Below the pieces are notes generated by a model. That model did not search any database. It was not told where the DNA came from and worked only from the letters and a program-made list of their open reading frames with translations. Positions 51,890 to 62,094 of a stretch of DNA of 64,000 nt are shown one piece after another; within the stretch, counting starts at the first letter, position 1; each line of letters begins with the position of its first letter. Both the position numbers and the translations under genes were made by a program. Source of the stretch: Eublepharis macularius (taxonomy: Eukaryota > Chordata > Lepidosauria > Squamata > Eublepharidae); contig NC_072800.1 in the NCBI RefSeq assembly GCF_028583425.1, positions 89,294,501 to 89,358,500 on the forward strand, read 5' to 3'.

Positions 51890-52482
51890 AGGGGTGATGC
51901 TAGAAAACCAGCAAGATTTGGGCCTAGTAACACTTTAAAGCCCAACTAAGAGTCAAACCACACGATACGAATTACACGAGACCAAGCGAGTGTCAGGAGC
52001 CCTGTCTTACCCCAAATGCCCATGTCCAGCATTCTGTCAATGAACACTTGTCCTGGTCCAGGCATGCATTCAAAATTTTCTGCTCCAGTGTAGCTGTGAC
52101 AACGCGTGTACGTGGTCACGATCAGTAAGCTGGTAATGCAGAGCATCCTTATTTCCTATATCTTCCGCTTCCTATCTGTGCAAAGTGGAGATGCATGATG
52201 GGATATCTTGGAGGTACGTGGGGAAAACCCGTGCCACCATGAACACGGGTTCGTTGGAGGTCCTGCAGTCCTGGCGCATGTAGTTGAAAACAATGTTGGA
52301 ACACATGTAAGTAAGTTTTCATGTCATTCCTGTGTAATTCGTATCGTGTGGTCCGGCTCTAAGATTTCCAGAGTATAAGCTTTCAAGAGTCAATGCTCCC
52401 TTCGAAGCAAGCTTTGATTCTTGAACACTCATACCCTGGAAATCTAGAGTCTTTAAGCTGCTACTGGAGTAGGTTTCCCAGG
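51890..52482 (+). mobile_element. Penelope-like inverted pair split by a MITE
   Basis: 51895-51949 ('CAGCAAGATTTGGGCCTAG') and 52360-52482 ('GATTTCCAGAGTATAAGC' ... 'TTTAAGCTGCTACTGG') are one second-subfamily PLE. Confidence 0.75.
51950..52359. mobile_element. PIF/Harbinger-like MITE with TAA TSD
   Basis: Inverted termini GAGTCAAACCACACGATACG and CGTATCGTGTGGTCCGGCTC (about 28 bp matching), flanked by TAA on both sides (51947-51949, 52360-52362). A 3-bp TWA duplication is the PIF/Harbinger signature. The 410-bp interior has no transposase. Confidence 0.85.
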
Positions 52483-52595
52483 TTTGCCCCCTTGCCTGCC
52501 AATCCCCCAGCAATCAACAGGAGGTGGCAAGCCCCTAGAGGTTGCCCACCACCAACAGGCACTCCAGGAACATGCACAGTGTATGTATTCTCAGG

Positions 52596-52800
52596 GTATG
52601 ATCACATCACTCCTAGAAGTGACACTGTCATGCTGGCTGTGGTAGTGCTCCTGCGCTTCATTTGGGGCTGATTTGGGCCCCAAATGGGCCAAATCAACTC
52701 TGCACAGAGCACAGGAGCACTCCTGTGGGCAGCACATCACTTCCAGGAGTGACATAATCGTGCATGCGCAAACAGAGTGCGCTGAATTGCATGCATGTGA
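52596..52800. repeat. Unclassified fold-back repeat with CRE-like arms
   Basis: 'TCACTCCTAGAAGTGACACTG' and 'GCACATCACTTCCAGGAGTGAC' with 'AGTGCTCCTGCGCTT' / 'GAGCACAGGAGCACT' make imperfect inverted arms around 52690. Confidence 0.55.
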
Positions 52801-52844
52801 GATTTTCTTTATGACTGTGTGAGAATTTGTTGTTCTGGTGGATT

Positions 52845-53430
52845 ATTTACCGGCCCCTGAGGAAGTTGATACCTTATGAAACAAGCTGATTAACACAGCC
52901 GGCTGGTTGTAGGGCAGGGGGGCCCTTCGGGGTCCTTTTTCTTCTTCATCATTCCACCTGAGAAATAAGAGAAAAGAGAGAGAAATCAATACAAAACGCA
53001 TCAACAACAGTCAGGATCACACAACTTTACTCGCCTGCTCTTCTTTACCACGAGTGAGAAAGAGAGGGGGACACTGCTTCCGTGCAGTCTCCTCACTTCT
53101 CCCACCTGGAAAAAGAGTTTTGTGGACTTTTCATTGTCTCCAGTGTTTTGGCACATCCAGAATTTATTTTTCTATAAGCTTAGAGACTTTGAGTTCATCA
53201 TACTGAGAGACTATTTAGAGTTATACGGTCTAATATTTATGATACTAAGCACATGTAAGAGGTTTCTTATATGTCTCTAGACTGACTGGTTTGTTTACGA
53301 TTGTAAAATGTGAAGGATAAATTGGTATTTTTGTACTTAAGAGACTGCAATTGTGTGATATATCGTTCAAGGAGAATTTCTTTCACTGTATGTTTCAGTT
53401 AATGTGGGTCCCAGAATAGTGTAGTTAGTA
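52845..53430 (-). mobile_element. Penelope-like element, third family (tentative)
   Basis: 52851-52890 has 'CCCCTGAGGAAGTTG' and 'TATGAAACAAGCTG', the CTGANGA … GAAAC spacing of PLE hammerheads with a poor stem II, followed by 'CAGCCGGCTGG', shared with the insertion at 57326. On the minus strand a polypyrimidine tract and CAG (52960-52990) look like a splice acceptor, as in PLE 5' introns. Confidence 0.5.
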
Positions 53431-53479
53431 GGTTTTCTAGGGTATAGGGACCTGGCAACCCTATGGACTCAAATCTTAC

Positions 53480-54090
53480 TGTCGTGGGCTGGGCCAACCC
53501 AAGCAGAATGGTCAAAGTCCAGTCCAAAGTCAAAGCACGAGTTCAAAGCCAGGAGGGAGGCCAAAAGCCAATGTCAGGAGTAGGTCATTTACCGGCAAGT
53601 TCGAGGGCTACACAAGAGCAGAGTCAAGGCATGGTCCAAAAGTCACAGAGGAAGGCAGGGTTCAGCAGCATGGTGGCAGCAGGAACAAGATACCAACATG
53701 TTGCTTCCACACCTCCTGGTCTTCTGTGGCTGGGTTTTATAGACAGGTTGGACTTGCAGCCAGCTGCTTGGGTGCTACCCTGTGGTCACTCCTCATTACT
53801 CTCAACAAGCAGCTGGCGTCTTGCCAGGAGGCATGCACTTTGCTGCCTCTCCTGCAGCTCCACACGCTGCCTTTGTCTGCGGCGCTCTCTGGGTGAGGCT
53901 GGAGGTTTGGACATTCTTGGCTGTGCTTCACCAGTGGTGTTGGAGCTGGAGGGTGTCGGTGCCTCTCCCTCAGCTGCTGGTTGTGGACTCTGATTAGCCA
54001 GCAGCTGTTCTTCCTGATCAGCTGAGACAGGGCTGGCTACACGAAGCTCCTCTTCTCCTAAGGAGTCCTCACTTTCACTGGCCCATGACA
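53480..54090 (-). mobile_element. Solo LTR (Ty3/gypsy-like or ERV), copy 2
   Basis: The 611-bp segment runs TGTCGTGGGCTGG … CTGGCCCATGACA with 5-bp flanks CTTAC / CTTGC (53475-53479, 54091-54095; one mismatch). On the minus strand a TATA-like CTATAAAACC (about 53735) sits where a promoter would be. The upstream part keeps an open frame with GEEELRVASPVSADQEEQLL and ERRRQRQRVELQERQQS, acidic then Arg/Gln-rich. No gag or pol flanks it. Related in layout to 16664-17353. Confidence 0.82.
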
Positions 54091-54099
54091 CTTGCTTTG

Positions 54100-54990
54100 A
54101 ATACGTCATTGTATGCCATCCTCCGTGAGTTCCTGAGATAAAGGATGGGATGGAATACAGTCGATCTGTAAATCTGGCATCCAGTCGGGCTCTTCGCAAA
54201 ACTAGAGTGGCTGGCCAATGTCTTCCGCCCTAGTCAAATGATCCTGTCTCTTTTAGAGAAGGAGGAAGGAATTACAGTTGCAACCAACGGCTGCAGGTGC
54301 AGTGGCCACGATCCAAACATCTGTGCATCAGGCTCCGTGCATGCCCCATTAGCAGAAAGCGTCTTGCATAAAGACAAGGAAAAGACAGTAACGCCCTTGC
54401 AGATTTTATCTAGGCCAGGATTTGAGCTGCCCTCTTTTCATATCATTGGCCTCGTTGGTAGCAGAGAGACAGGAGTAAAAAGGGACGTGCATTTGAATGT
54501 TCTATTGTGGCAAGTATTTTGCAAGCTGTGTTCAAAAGAGTTTCAAGTTGATTTTTGTCCTGGTTTACGTCAACAGAGAACAGAATCACCCGCATGCCCT
54601 GCTGTATCACCCCCTTGTCTGGGACCCTGAATGTGCCACGTGACTTTTAAAAATTTAATTACATTTTAAAACACACAGACAACTCTCAAAAGAACACCAG
54701 AGATAAACAGATTGTCGAGATGCATCATGCGGAGCCCTATGAACAGCCACTGCCAAGAGCTCCAGGGACAATTTTACACACCAGATTAGTAATCGATCAG
54801 TAAATCCGGAGAACCCACAACTAAAGGTTTTTCTGACCAATTAGTGGCTGAAACTAGAAACAAGCCACAGATCAATCAATGGTGTGACTAGAGGTGGCCC
54901 AGAAAAGATGGAAATGGTGGGGGGAAGAACAGGGTCCCTCCCCAATTGTTAGCTAATCTTTTCTCTTGAAAAACACCCTGAGGCATTCTT
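54100..54990. other. Low-copy intronic sequence
   Basis: No repeats recognised. A 130-codon forward frame at 54238 has no recognised domain. Confidence 0.4.
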
Positions 54991-54994
54991 TTAG

Positions 54995-55215
54995 TGTTTG
55001 TTGTCGTGGTTAAGAGTGCGGGACTCTAATCTGGAGAGCCGGGTTCGATTCCTCACTGCTCCACTTGAAGCCAGCTGGGTAATCTTGGGTCAGTCACAGC
55101 TCTCTCAGAGCCCTCTCAGCTCCACCCACCTCACAGGGTGTTTTGTTATGGGGATAATAATAGCATACTTTGTTAACCACTGAGTGGGCATCAAATGTTG
55201 TTGTTGTTGTTGTTA
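54995..55215 (+). mobile_element. tRNA-derived SINE (family A)
   Basis: 'TGTCGTGGTTAAGAGTGCGG', B box 'GGTTCGATTCC' (consensus), 'CACAGCTCTCTCAGAGCCC', tail ending (TTG)n. Confidence 0.85.
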
Positions 55216-55253
55216 TCAGTCTGCATCCACCTGCTCACTAATCAAGATCCCTT

Positions 55254-55608
55254 GTTGGCATTCCTTCTTCGGAGGTTTTTAAGCAGAGGCTAGATGACCC
55301 TCTGACAGCAATGCTGATTCTGTGAACCTGGGCAGATCATGAGAGGGAGGGCAGGAAGGGTTACATCAGTGCTTAGTCCTCGTGGCCCCTTCTTACACGC
55401 CCAGGGTAATGCCGATTGCCACTTTGGGGTCAGGAAGCAATTTCCCCCAGGCCAGTTTGGCTAGGGATCTTGATGGTGTTTTGCTGTCTTCTGGGCACAG
55501 AGTAAGGGTCACTGGGGGTTGGTTGGGGGAGGTAGTTGTGAATTTTCTGCATTGTGTAGGGGGTTGGACTAGATGACCCTAGAGTTACCTTCCAACTCTA
55601 TGATTCTA
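55254..55608 (+). mobile_element. CR1 LINE 3' end
   Basis: From 'TTGGCATTCCTTCTTCGG' to 'CCAACTCTATGATTCTA'; clean CR1 terminus. Confidence 0.92.
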
Positions 55609-55726
55609 CACAGTGTACATCAATACATTCAACAGGATGGGGCAACCAATAAGCAATGTGATGGGATTAGGACTGCAAAAATCTGAAACCAAGCAGGAGT
55701 GCTGAAAACAAAGCTAGGAGTCAGCC

Positions 55727-56139
55727 CAGGGCCGGTACCAGAGTTTCTGGTGCCTGAGGCCAAGGGCAGCTTCACGGCTGTTGCCGCTCCCCTCCCACGC
55801 GTGTGCACCCAGACTGCATGATGACGTCACTGCGTGTGACATCATTGTGCAGCATGCCCCGCGCTGCCCCAGCCACCTGCTGCACCTGGCTTGCAGCTGT
55901 GTGCAGGTGGCAGCGGTAGCATGGGGCAACTGAGCAGGAGGGCTGGGAGGCTGCAGCAGCTGCGGGCCAGGTGCGGCAGGCGGCTGGGGAGGCACGTGGG
56001 TGGCTTTTCAGCCCTCCCATTCAGCCACCAGCGCTGTCGCCGCCAGCTCTGTGGGGTGCGCCCCCCCCCCGGTGCCCCCTCCAGCACCTCAGCGCTCGAG
56101 GCAGCTGCCAGACCCGCCTCAATGGACGTGCCGGCCCTG
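55727..56139. mobile_element. GC-rich hAT non-autonomous element with 8-bp TSD
   Basis: Termini CAGGGCCGGTACCAG and GTGCCGGCCCTG, flanked by perfect AGTCAGCC (55719-55726, 56140-56147). It shares almost all of its sequence with 60009-60407. CpG-rich interior; the overlapping open frames are compositional. Confidence 0.92.
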
Positions 56140-56147
56140 AGTCAGCC

Positions 56148-56885
56148 CCTAGTGCAGTTCAGACCACAATTTTAAAAAATCAGGTATGTCTGCTGCAAGC
56201 CTCATTTTGAGTTTATTTTCCAAATGTTGCTGTTCCTTTTTTTTCTTTCTTCAAAATGCTCCTGGGCTTGCACAACCAGGCCCCAGTGCGTTGACGGCCA
56301 TTACAACATGTCCTTAGTCAAAACTTTTATTGTTGGCATTGTTAAAAAGAGAGAAGAAAGAACCTGCGTCTCCAAGCATGAGCTCAGAATAACTGTCCAA
56401 CAGCCTGAGCCGGGAAGAATGCAACTCGCTTGGACAGCGTAAAAAGGTTTGTGCTTTCCCAGTCGCAGATAAGAGAGGCCGTCCTTTCAAAAGCCCATTT
56501 TCCCATGTGTGAAATATTTGCCTATGCAAATGACTTGGCGCTTGCCTTACCTTCTCCAAAGCTATTGAGGGGACATGAAAGGAGAGCTTTTCATACTGCT
56601 GAAGGGAGGACGGGCTTTATGAATAAGAGCCCCAAAGTAGGAAGGGTGCTTCTGAAGACTGGCGGAGGAGATGCAGAAGGTTGGATTTCTGTTTGGTTTA
56701 TCCGTCTATCCTTCCTCGAGTGCGTGCTCACTCCTGAGTCCTATACACATGATCGGAAACTACATCCACTAAAGTCATTTGTAAATAATTGAACAGGATG
56801 TGAACTAAACTGATGGATGCTTTAGCATCCCTAATTTCAATGGGGCCAACATAGCTGGTGGTGGATTTACTCCCTTTCTTGGCGT
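56148..56885. other. Low-copy intronic sequence
   Basis: No repeats recognised. A 120-codon frame at 56430 has no recognised domain. Confidence 0.4.
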
Positions 56886-56892
56886 CGTGGCA

Positions 56893-57197
56893 CAGAGAAG
56901 AGCCCCGTGGTGCAGAGCAGTAAGCTGCAGTACTGCAGTCCCAGCTTGGCTCACGACCTGAGTTCAATCCTGGCGGAAGCTGGGTTCAGGTAGCCGGCTC
57001 AAGGTTGACTCAGCCTTCCATCCTTCCGAGGTTGGTAAAATGAGTACCCAGTTTCCTGGGGGTAAAGTGTAGATGACTGGGGAAGGCAATGGCAAAACCA
57101 CCTTGTAAAAAGTCTGCCAAGAAAACATCATGATGCAACATCCCCCCATGAGTCCGTAATGACTCGGTGCTTGCACGGGGGACTACCTTTCCTAGCA
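56893..57197 (+). mobile_element. Sauria-type SINE (full length)
   Basis: Head 'AGCCCCGTGGTGCAGAGCAG', B-box region 'GAGTTCAATCC', 'CTCAGCCTTCCATCCTTCC', 'ACTGGGGAAGGCAATGGC' and tail 'TGACTCGGTGCTTGCACGG' then CTACCTTT. Confidence 0.9.
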
Positions 57198-57305
57198 TTG
57201 TGGCCCCAATCCAATGCCCTCATATAGCTGCTCTGAAGCTTTTTAAAGTCTCCATCCACATGAGCATAGGGTGGCTAATGAAATTGGTCATGCACTAGAA
57301 ATTTA

Positions 57306-57908
57306 TAGGGTTGCTAACCTCCAGGCAAGACGAAACCTGCGTGCTTGATAGCCGGCCGCAGTTTGGACACAGTATTTGGATCTCCATCTCTTTGCCGAGT
57401 CAACTGAAAAAGACAGGAATGAAAACAAGCATTATTTAAGAATCTAAGGAACTGTTTACACTTACCTTGACTTGGTTCTGGAGTTCTCTCCCTGTAGTGT
57501 GGTCGCCGCTGGGGGAGTGTCTCATAGATAGTATATAAAACTTTGTACATGAATTGTATGAAATAATTCTGTATGTATTTTGATTAATTACGTGAGCACC
57601 GGACACTTTATTATAAGTAAAATTCCTTGTACGATCAATTGTGTTGTGCCCGGGTGGGTTTGTCCCACTTCTGTATCTTTCCGTTTTACCGGGTTCAATC
57701 TTGTTTGTCAGTTTTAACCTCCAGGTGATGGCTGGAGAGCTCTTGGAAATACACAGAGATCAGTTACCCTGGAGAAAATGGCTGCTTTGGAGGGTGGACT
57801 CTATGGCGTTATGCCATACTGAAGTCCTTCCCCTCCCCAAACCCCACCCTCTCCAGGTTCCATCTCCAAAGTCTCCAGGAATTTCCCAACCTGGAGCTGG
57901 CAGCCGTA
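57306..57908 (+). mobile_element. hAT MITE (GGTTGCCA family) split by an insertion
   Basis: 57306-57325 (TAGGGTTGCTAACCTCCAGG) and 57726-57908 ('TGATGGCTGGAGAGC' ... 'GAGCTGGCAGCCGTA') form one MITE. Confidence 0.85.
57326..57715 (-). mobile_element. Penelope-like terminal region with 10-bp TSD and intron-like segment
   Basis: Perfect 10-bp repeats AACCTCCAGG (57316-57325, 57716-57725) bound a 390-bp insert, too long a TSD for hAT. 'GACGAAACCTGCGTGCTTG' and 'TAGCCGGCCGC' match the third PLE family at 52845. On the minus strand, GTAAGTGT (about 57468) to a pyrimidine tract and CAG (about 57405) gives an intron-like segment of about 62 nt. Confidence 0.6.
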
Positions 57909-58520
57909 GAAAGTGATTCAAAAGAAACAAACCAACCAAAAATGGGAAGTGTCATTCCTTAGGAGGCGGGTTCAGTGTCCATGCCTACTGACTTGGCTAC
58001 CACCAATGAGAGACGGCTTTGAGGAATGGGGTGGGATTTGGATGCAGAGTAAGGGGGGGACTAAGCGGACTAAGGGGGGGTGCACATGAACTTTGACTTC
58101 TGGTTTGATTCGGGAAATCCATCCATCTCTGCCCATTCTTCCTGCTGAGTATACTAGTCCAGCTCAAAGCAGCAAAAAAAATGGTGTGATCTTGTGTGCG
58201 GAGCCCGCTGTGATGGTTGCTGCACGCTGTGAACTTGTTACTGCAACAGCACGGCTGTGCACTATTGATTCTGTACCTGTGGTTTTCTACTCGTCGTTCT
58301 TCCCTTAGCTTTCCATACCCGCTCTAGTGAAAGCATAGTGTAGAAAAGAGTCGGTTCCAGTTGAGTTTCCACTGAAAAGAGCCTACCCGGTTGGCAGTGG
58401 TCAACTTACATCTACCCTATTCTACCCCTTCTTTCTCCCACTACTGAGGCTGAAAGAACATGGCTTGCCCATATTCACAAGCAGGGCCAGCCAAAGCAGT
58501 TTTAGGCACTTTGGGATAGG
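57909..58520. other. Low-copy intronic sequence
   Basis: Nothing recognised. Confidence 0.35.
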
Positions 58521-58524
58521 GCAA

Positions 58525-58745
58525 CCAAAGCCGTTTTCCCATGTTTTTACCCTCGTGCAAAATCACGCAAAACTCACAGAACGACGGCATCTTCATGGCA
58601 CGATTTCCAGTCATGATTTGGCGCGATGACATCAGAAATCGTGCCATGAAATGGTATCATGACGGGAAATCGCGCCATGAAGACGCTGTCATTCCATGAG
58701 TTTTGCGCAATTTTGCGCAAGGGAAAAGACGTGTGAAAACGGCCC
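58525..58745. mobile_element. Fold-back MITE, GGCCGTTTTC family
   Basis: Nested inverted arms: CCGTTTTCCCATG … ACGTGTGAAAACGG outside, and 'TCTTCATGGCACGATTTCC' / 'GGAAATCGCGCCATGAAGA' inside. Related to 2629 and 62653. Confidence 0.75.
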
Positions 58746-58749
58746 AAGT

Positions 58750-59200
58750 CACCATCGCTCATGCCACAGGGTATCAGGAAGGCAAGAAGCTGCCACCTGC
58801 TCTCTCTGTCCCTGCTGAGGGCAAGTGGCCAACTGGGAGGTGGCTGAACTGGCTGGCACACCTCTACCACTGGTGCCCTAGGTATTGCCTAGGGCTGCCT
58901 ATTGGAGGAGCTGCCTCTGCCCCCAGGTAAGCTTCAGGCAAAGGTAAGCTTTGAAGCAGGGACCTCCCAGCTCACAATTATACAGCAGCTCAAAGACAGC
59001 CGCAGTCATTTCCTTGTGTACTTCAGTTTTATTTTATTTATTAAAGTCATCTTTAATAAGTACTGAGAACAGTTACAGCGTTCGAACTCAAGATCCATAG
59101 GAAATGCAGTAGACAAGACAGTTGACTTATAAAGCTGCTATCTTGATCAATACTTCTGAAATCAGAACGGTGCATCCACCTACTCTTCCACAACTAGTAT
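58750..59200. other. Low-copy intronic sequence
   Basis: Nothing firm recognised. Confidence 0.35.
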
Positions 59201-59202
59201 AG

Positions 59203-59310
59203 AATCATAGGGTTGAAAGGGACCTCCAAGGTCATCTAGTCCAACCCCCTGCACAATGCAGGAAATTCACAACTACTTACACACACACACACACACACAC
59301 ACTATGCAGA
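59203..59310 (-). mobile_element. CR1 LINE 3' end, minus strand, beside the pseudogene
   Basis: Complement of the CR1 terminus: 'TAGAATCATAGGGTTG', 'GTCATCTAGTCCAACCCCC', 'GCAGGAAATTCACAACTAC', then (AC)n. Its 5' truncation point lies within about 50 bases of the RBP7 stop codon, on the same strand. Confidence 0.85.
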
Positions 59311-59355
59311 GAAGTCACAACTGCCTCCACATAGTTGCCTGCTATATCTCTGGGA

Positions 59356-59763
59356 TTAGCTTGATACTCTCTTGAAAACTGGCTTGCTTACTTGGCCTTC
59401 GCACCAGACTTCCTAATAGAGCTTGTCTCCTTCAATCCGGGGACTCCAGCCTCTGTTTCTCTTCTCTCCCATTTGGACACAAACCAGTTTGTCACCGACC
59501 CAGATCACTACACTCTTACATTTTCTTATTGTCCAAGCCATTGTTGTCTTCCTCAAACTCTAATTTTGAACTAGACAAGAGTATTTTCGGAAAGTGCCCG
59601 TTGTGCGGAAAGAGGAGGAGTCCCCGTCCCGCTCAATAACCTTTAGGAAATTCAGCATTTTTGCCGTCTTGTGAGTTGCAAAATCAATACCTAAGGCCAG
59701 CATATAGTTTTCATAATTATCGCCAGAAACAAGGTTCCAGGGACTGCTAAAATCCGCAGGCAT
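59356..59763 (-). pseudogene. RBP7: Processed pseudogene of cellular retinol-binding protein 7
   Basis: The minus strand starts MPADFSSPWNLVSGDNYENY, continues MLALGIDFATHKTAKML and KVIERDGDSSSFRTTGTFRK, then shifts frame into [47 protein letters not shown], a stop where the family has Leu, EVWCEGQVSKPVFKRVSS and a TAA. The span of 408 nt (136 codons) equals the family length of about 134 residues. The pattern (MPAD, ALGIDFAT, RGW, IEGDKL) fits RBP7/CRBP IV better than RBP1 or RBP2. RBP7 is a cytosolic retinol carrier of the FABP fold. Family genes have four exons, with the first intron around codon 24; here coding runs through without a break, so this is a retrocopy. At least two frameshifts and an in-frame stop make it non-functional. 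Expression is not expected. Confidence 0.88.
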
Positions 59764-59824
59764 TGCTACACAGGCAGCATCAGGAGCATACAAGAGCTAA
59801 GCATCAGGGTTTTTAAAAATGTAT

Positions 59825-60000
59825 TTGCTTTATTTATACCTTACCTTTCTCCCCAACGGGGCCCTAAGGCAGCTGACATCATTCCCATCTCCTCTTATCT
59901 TACCTTCACAACAATGCTGTGAGGTAGGTGAGGCTGAGAGTGCGTGACTGCAAAGTCACCCGGTAAGCTTACATAGCAGAGTGGGAATTCGAACCTGGGT
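59825..60000 (-). mobile_element. tRNA-derived SINE (family B), head interrupted
   Basis: Reverse copy from 'TTTGCTTTATTTATACC' to 'GGGAATTCGAACCTGGGTC'; the tRNA A-box end is cut off by the hAT at 60009. Confidence 0.75.
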
Positions 60001-60008
60001 CTCCCAGA

Positions 60009-60407
60009 CAGGGCCGGTGCCAGAGTTTCTGGTGCCTGAGAACAAGGGCAGCTTCAGGGCTGCCCCCATGGGTGTGCACCCAGACTGCGTGATGACATCA
60101 CTGCGTGTGACATCATCGCGCAACATGCCCCATGCTGCCCCAGCCACCTGCCGCGCCTGGCTGGCAGCTGTGTGCAGGTGGCGGCAGCAGCATGGGGCAA
60201 CTGAGCGGGAGGGCTGGGAGGCTGCAGCAGCTGCAGGCCAGGTGTGGCAGGCGGCGAGGGAGGCATGCGTGCAGCTTCCCAGCCCTCCCGTTCAGCTGCC
60301 AGCGCTGCCGCCGCCAGCTCCGCAGTGTGCACCCCCCTGGTGCCCCCTCTGGTGCCTCAGCGCTCGAGGCGGCTGCCAGACTCGCCTCAATGGACACGCC
60401 GGCCCTG
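60009..60407. mobile_element. GC-rich hAT non-autonomous element with 8-bp TSD
   Basis: Perfect flanks CTCCCAGA (60001-60008, 60408-60415), termini CAGGGCCGGTGCCAG and ACGCCGGCCCTG. Sister copy of 55727-56139; inserted into the family-B SINE. Confidence 0.92.
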
Positions 60408-60415
60408 CTCCCAGA

Positions 60416-61080
60416 ACATAGTCTGAAATTCTACGCACTGCACTGTGTTAGCTCTCTGCAGGATTTCGTGGTTATTGAGCAAGGTGCCGCGGCCAGCATG
60501 CCTTCCACCTGGGAGAAGGAGCCGAAATGAACCCATATTTGACACCATTCACAGTTCCCAACTCTTTTATAGGTTTACCGATTGATGTAGCTGTGCCCCC
60601 CGTTGTTAAAATCGGCTGCCCTCCAATGGAGAAACAATTGGGCGGCCGTGGTTCACTGACACATTTGAAATGATCCACCTGCTTCGACTGCAGGTAAATA
60701 TCCAGCCAGCGTTGGATGACGTCTTGGCGCTTGCTTCTCACTCTCCTCCAGCCAATGTAAGCTGGCACACTCTCTGCGGTAAGTAATACAGAGAGTATAT
60801 TGGATATGTCCAGGGAGTAAGAGTGGAATTTGAAGGCTCAAAGTTCAGAGTGACAATTTAGAGAATTGTTTTTGCGTCTGGAGCAAGGATAGTATAGAAT
60901 TTCTTGAGCTTGCTGTTTCAGCACACAAATCCTGATGTCGGGGTTGCTTCTCCCTTGCACAAGGTACCGAAAACACTTAGCAATATATACAAAACCTTTA
61001 TGATTGGTAACACACAACAACAAGAAATCACAACACAGTCACAAGTTCTCCAAGCAGTTCAGTAACATATATAAGACCAG
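60416..61080. other. Unassigned low-copy sequence
   Basis: The minus strand carries two open stretches (60768-60472, 98 codons, with RQDVIQRWLDIYLQSKQVDH; and 61023-60838). They have no domain I recognise and may be an old retroelement or a decayed exon. Confidence 0.3.
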
Positions 61081-61082
61081 GG

Positions 61083-61485
61083 GTCCTTTCGTAGAAAAAG
61101 AGCTGGTGGAACTCATTAGCATAGCTCATCAGCATAACTCATCAGCATATGCCATCCCCTTGCCATCACCAGATATGGTTCATTAGCACTACTGATTTGC
61201 ATATGCCACACCCCCTGACATCACCTATCCTGGCCATTCAGGACCGAAATTGGGCCCAAAATGGTAAAAAGGGGCTGAAAATGGCCAAAAAGGGGCCCAA
61301 AATGGTCAGGATCAGGCCGCTGCTGAGCAGGAGAGTGATCTACCACCCATCAGAGGCCTGATCTGGGTCGTTTCGGTCCCAATCCAGGATGAAACAGGTC
61401 CAAAATGGCCGAGAGGTGGGCGGGGCCACCTGACATGTGACCTCTTTGGGTAACTGCTGGAACTGCATTCCTGTGCATTCCCCCT
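61083..61485. mobile_element. hAT non-autonomous element, CAGGGGTC family
   Basis: Starts CAGGGGTCCTTTCGTAG and follows 39016-39445 closely through 'GGGGCCACCTGACATGTGAC'; the right terminus is replaced at about 61485. Confidence 0.75.
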
Positions 61486-61570
61486 TGCTACAATGGTAGA
61501 CCCTGCCACCCTCCCTGCTGCTCAGTTGAGCAGTGGGAGCAAAACTGGGGGGGGGGACATTGTTCATCTC
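61486..61570 (-). repeat. Unclassified repeat shared with 62236-62335
   Basis: 'GCTACAATGGTAGACCCTGCC' and 'CTGCTGCTCAGTTGAGCAG' are the reverse complement of the stretch at 62265-62325. Confidence 0.6.
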
Positions 61571-62094
61571 CCTTGCACAAAGCAAAGCCGTGTTTTAAAA
61601 AAGTCCTTACAGTGATATTTCCCTCCCTGCCCCGCCTCCCCCACTGTGCAATAGGTGTATTTTCCAATGGCCTGTATGCATTATATGGATGGAATCCTCT
61701 CAGATTCCTTTTCATCAACACAAGAGGACGGAAGGAACAATTTCACCCAGTTCCCCTCTTGACTGCAATCCCATGTGGCTTTTTGTGTAACGTGAGTCCC
61801 ACAATTTCTAGCATGGACTTGTCGGGGGTCAAAAGTGGCCCCTCTGCTCTCGTGCACTAGCTGAAAAACCAGTGGGATCCAACCCTACGTTTACAATGCA
61901 ATCCTAAACCGAGTTACTCCAGTCTAAGCCAATAGATTTTAATGATCCAAAGGTCCAGTTTTGCAAATGAAATAATTGGGGGTAACAAGGGTAACATCGA
62001 TGTCTGTACATGCACAGGCATCACACACGCACACCCTAAGTTCAAGCAACATTGGGGGTTGCTGCCACAACTGAAAATGGTTCCTGGAGGACAA
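61571..62094. other. Low-copy intronic sequence
   Basis: Nothing recognised. Confidence 0.35.

Noticed and set aside
53463..53993. 176-codon forward frame
   Set aside because: It is antisense to the solo LTR and does not respect its boundaries.
54238..54630. 130-codon forward frame as a possible exon
   Set aside because: It contains the string TCTTTTAG near the start as a possible acceptor, but no homology and no donor in a fitting place. Left as intron.
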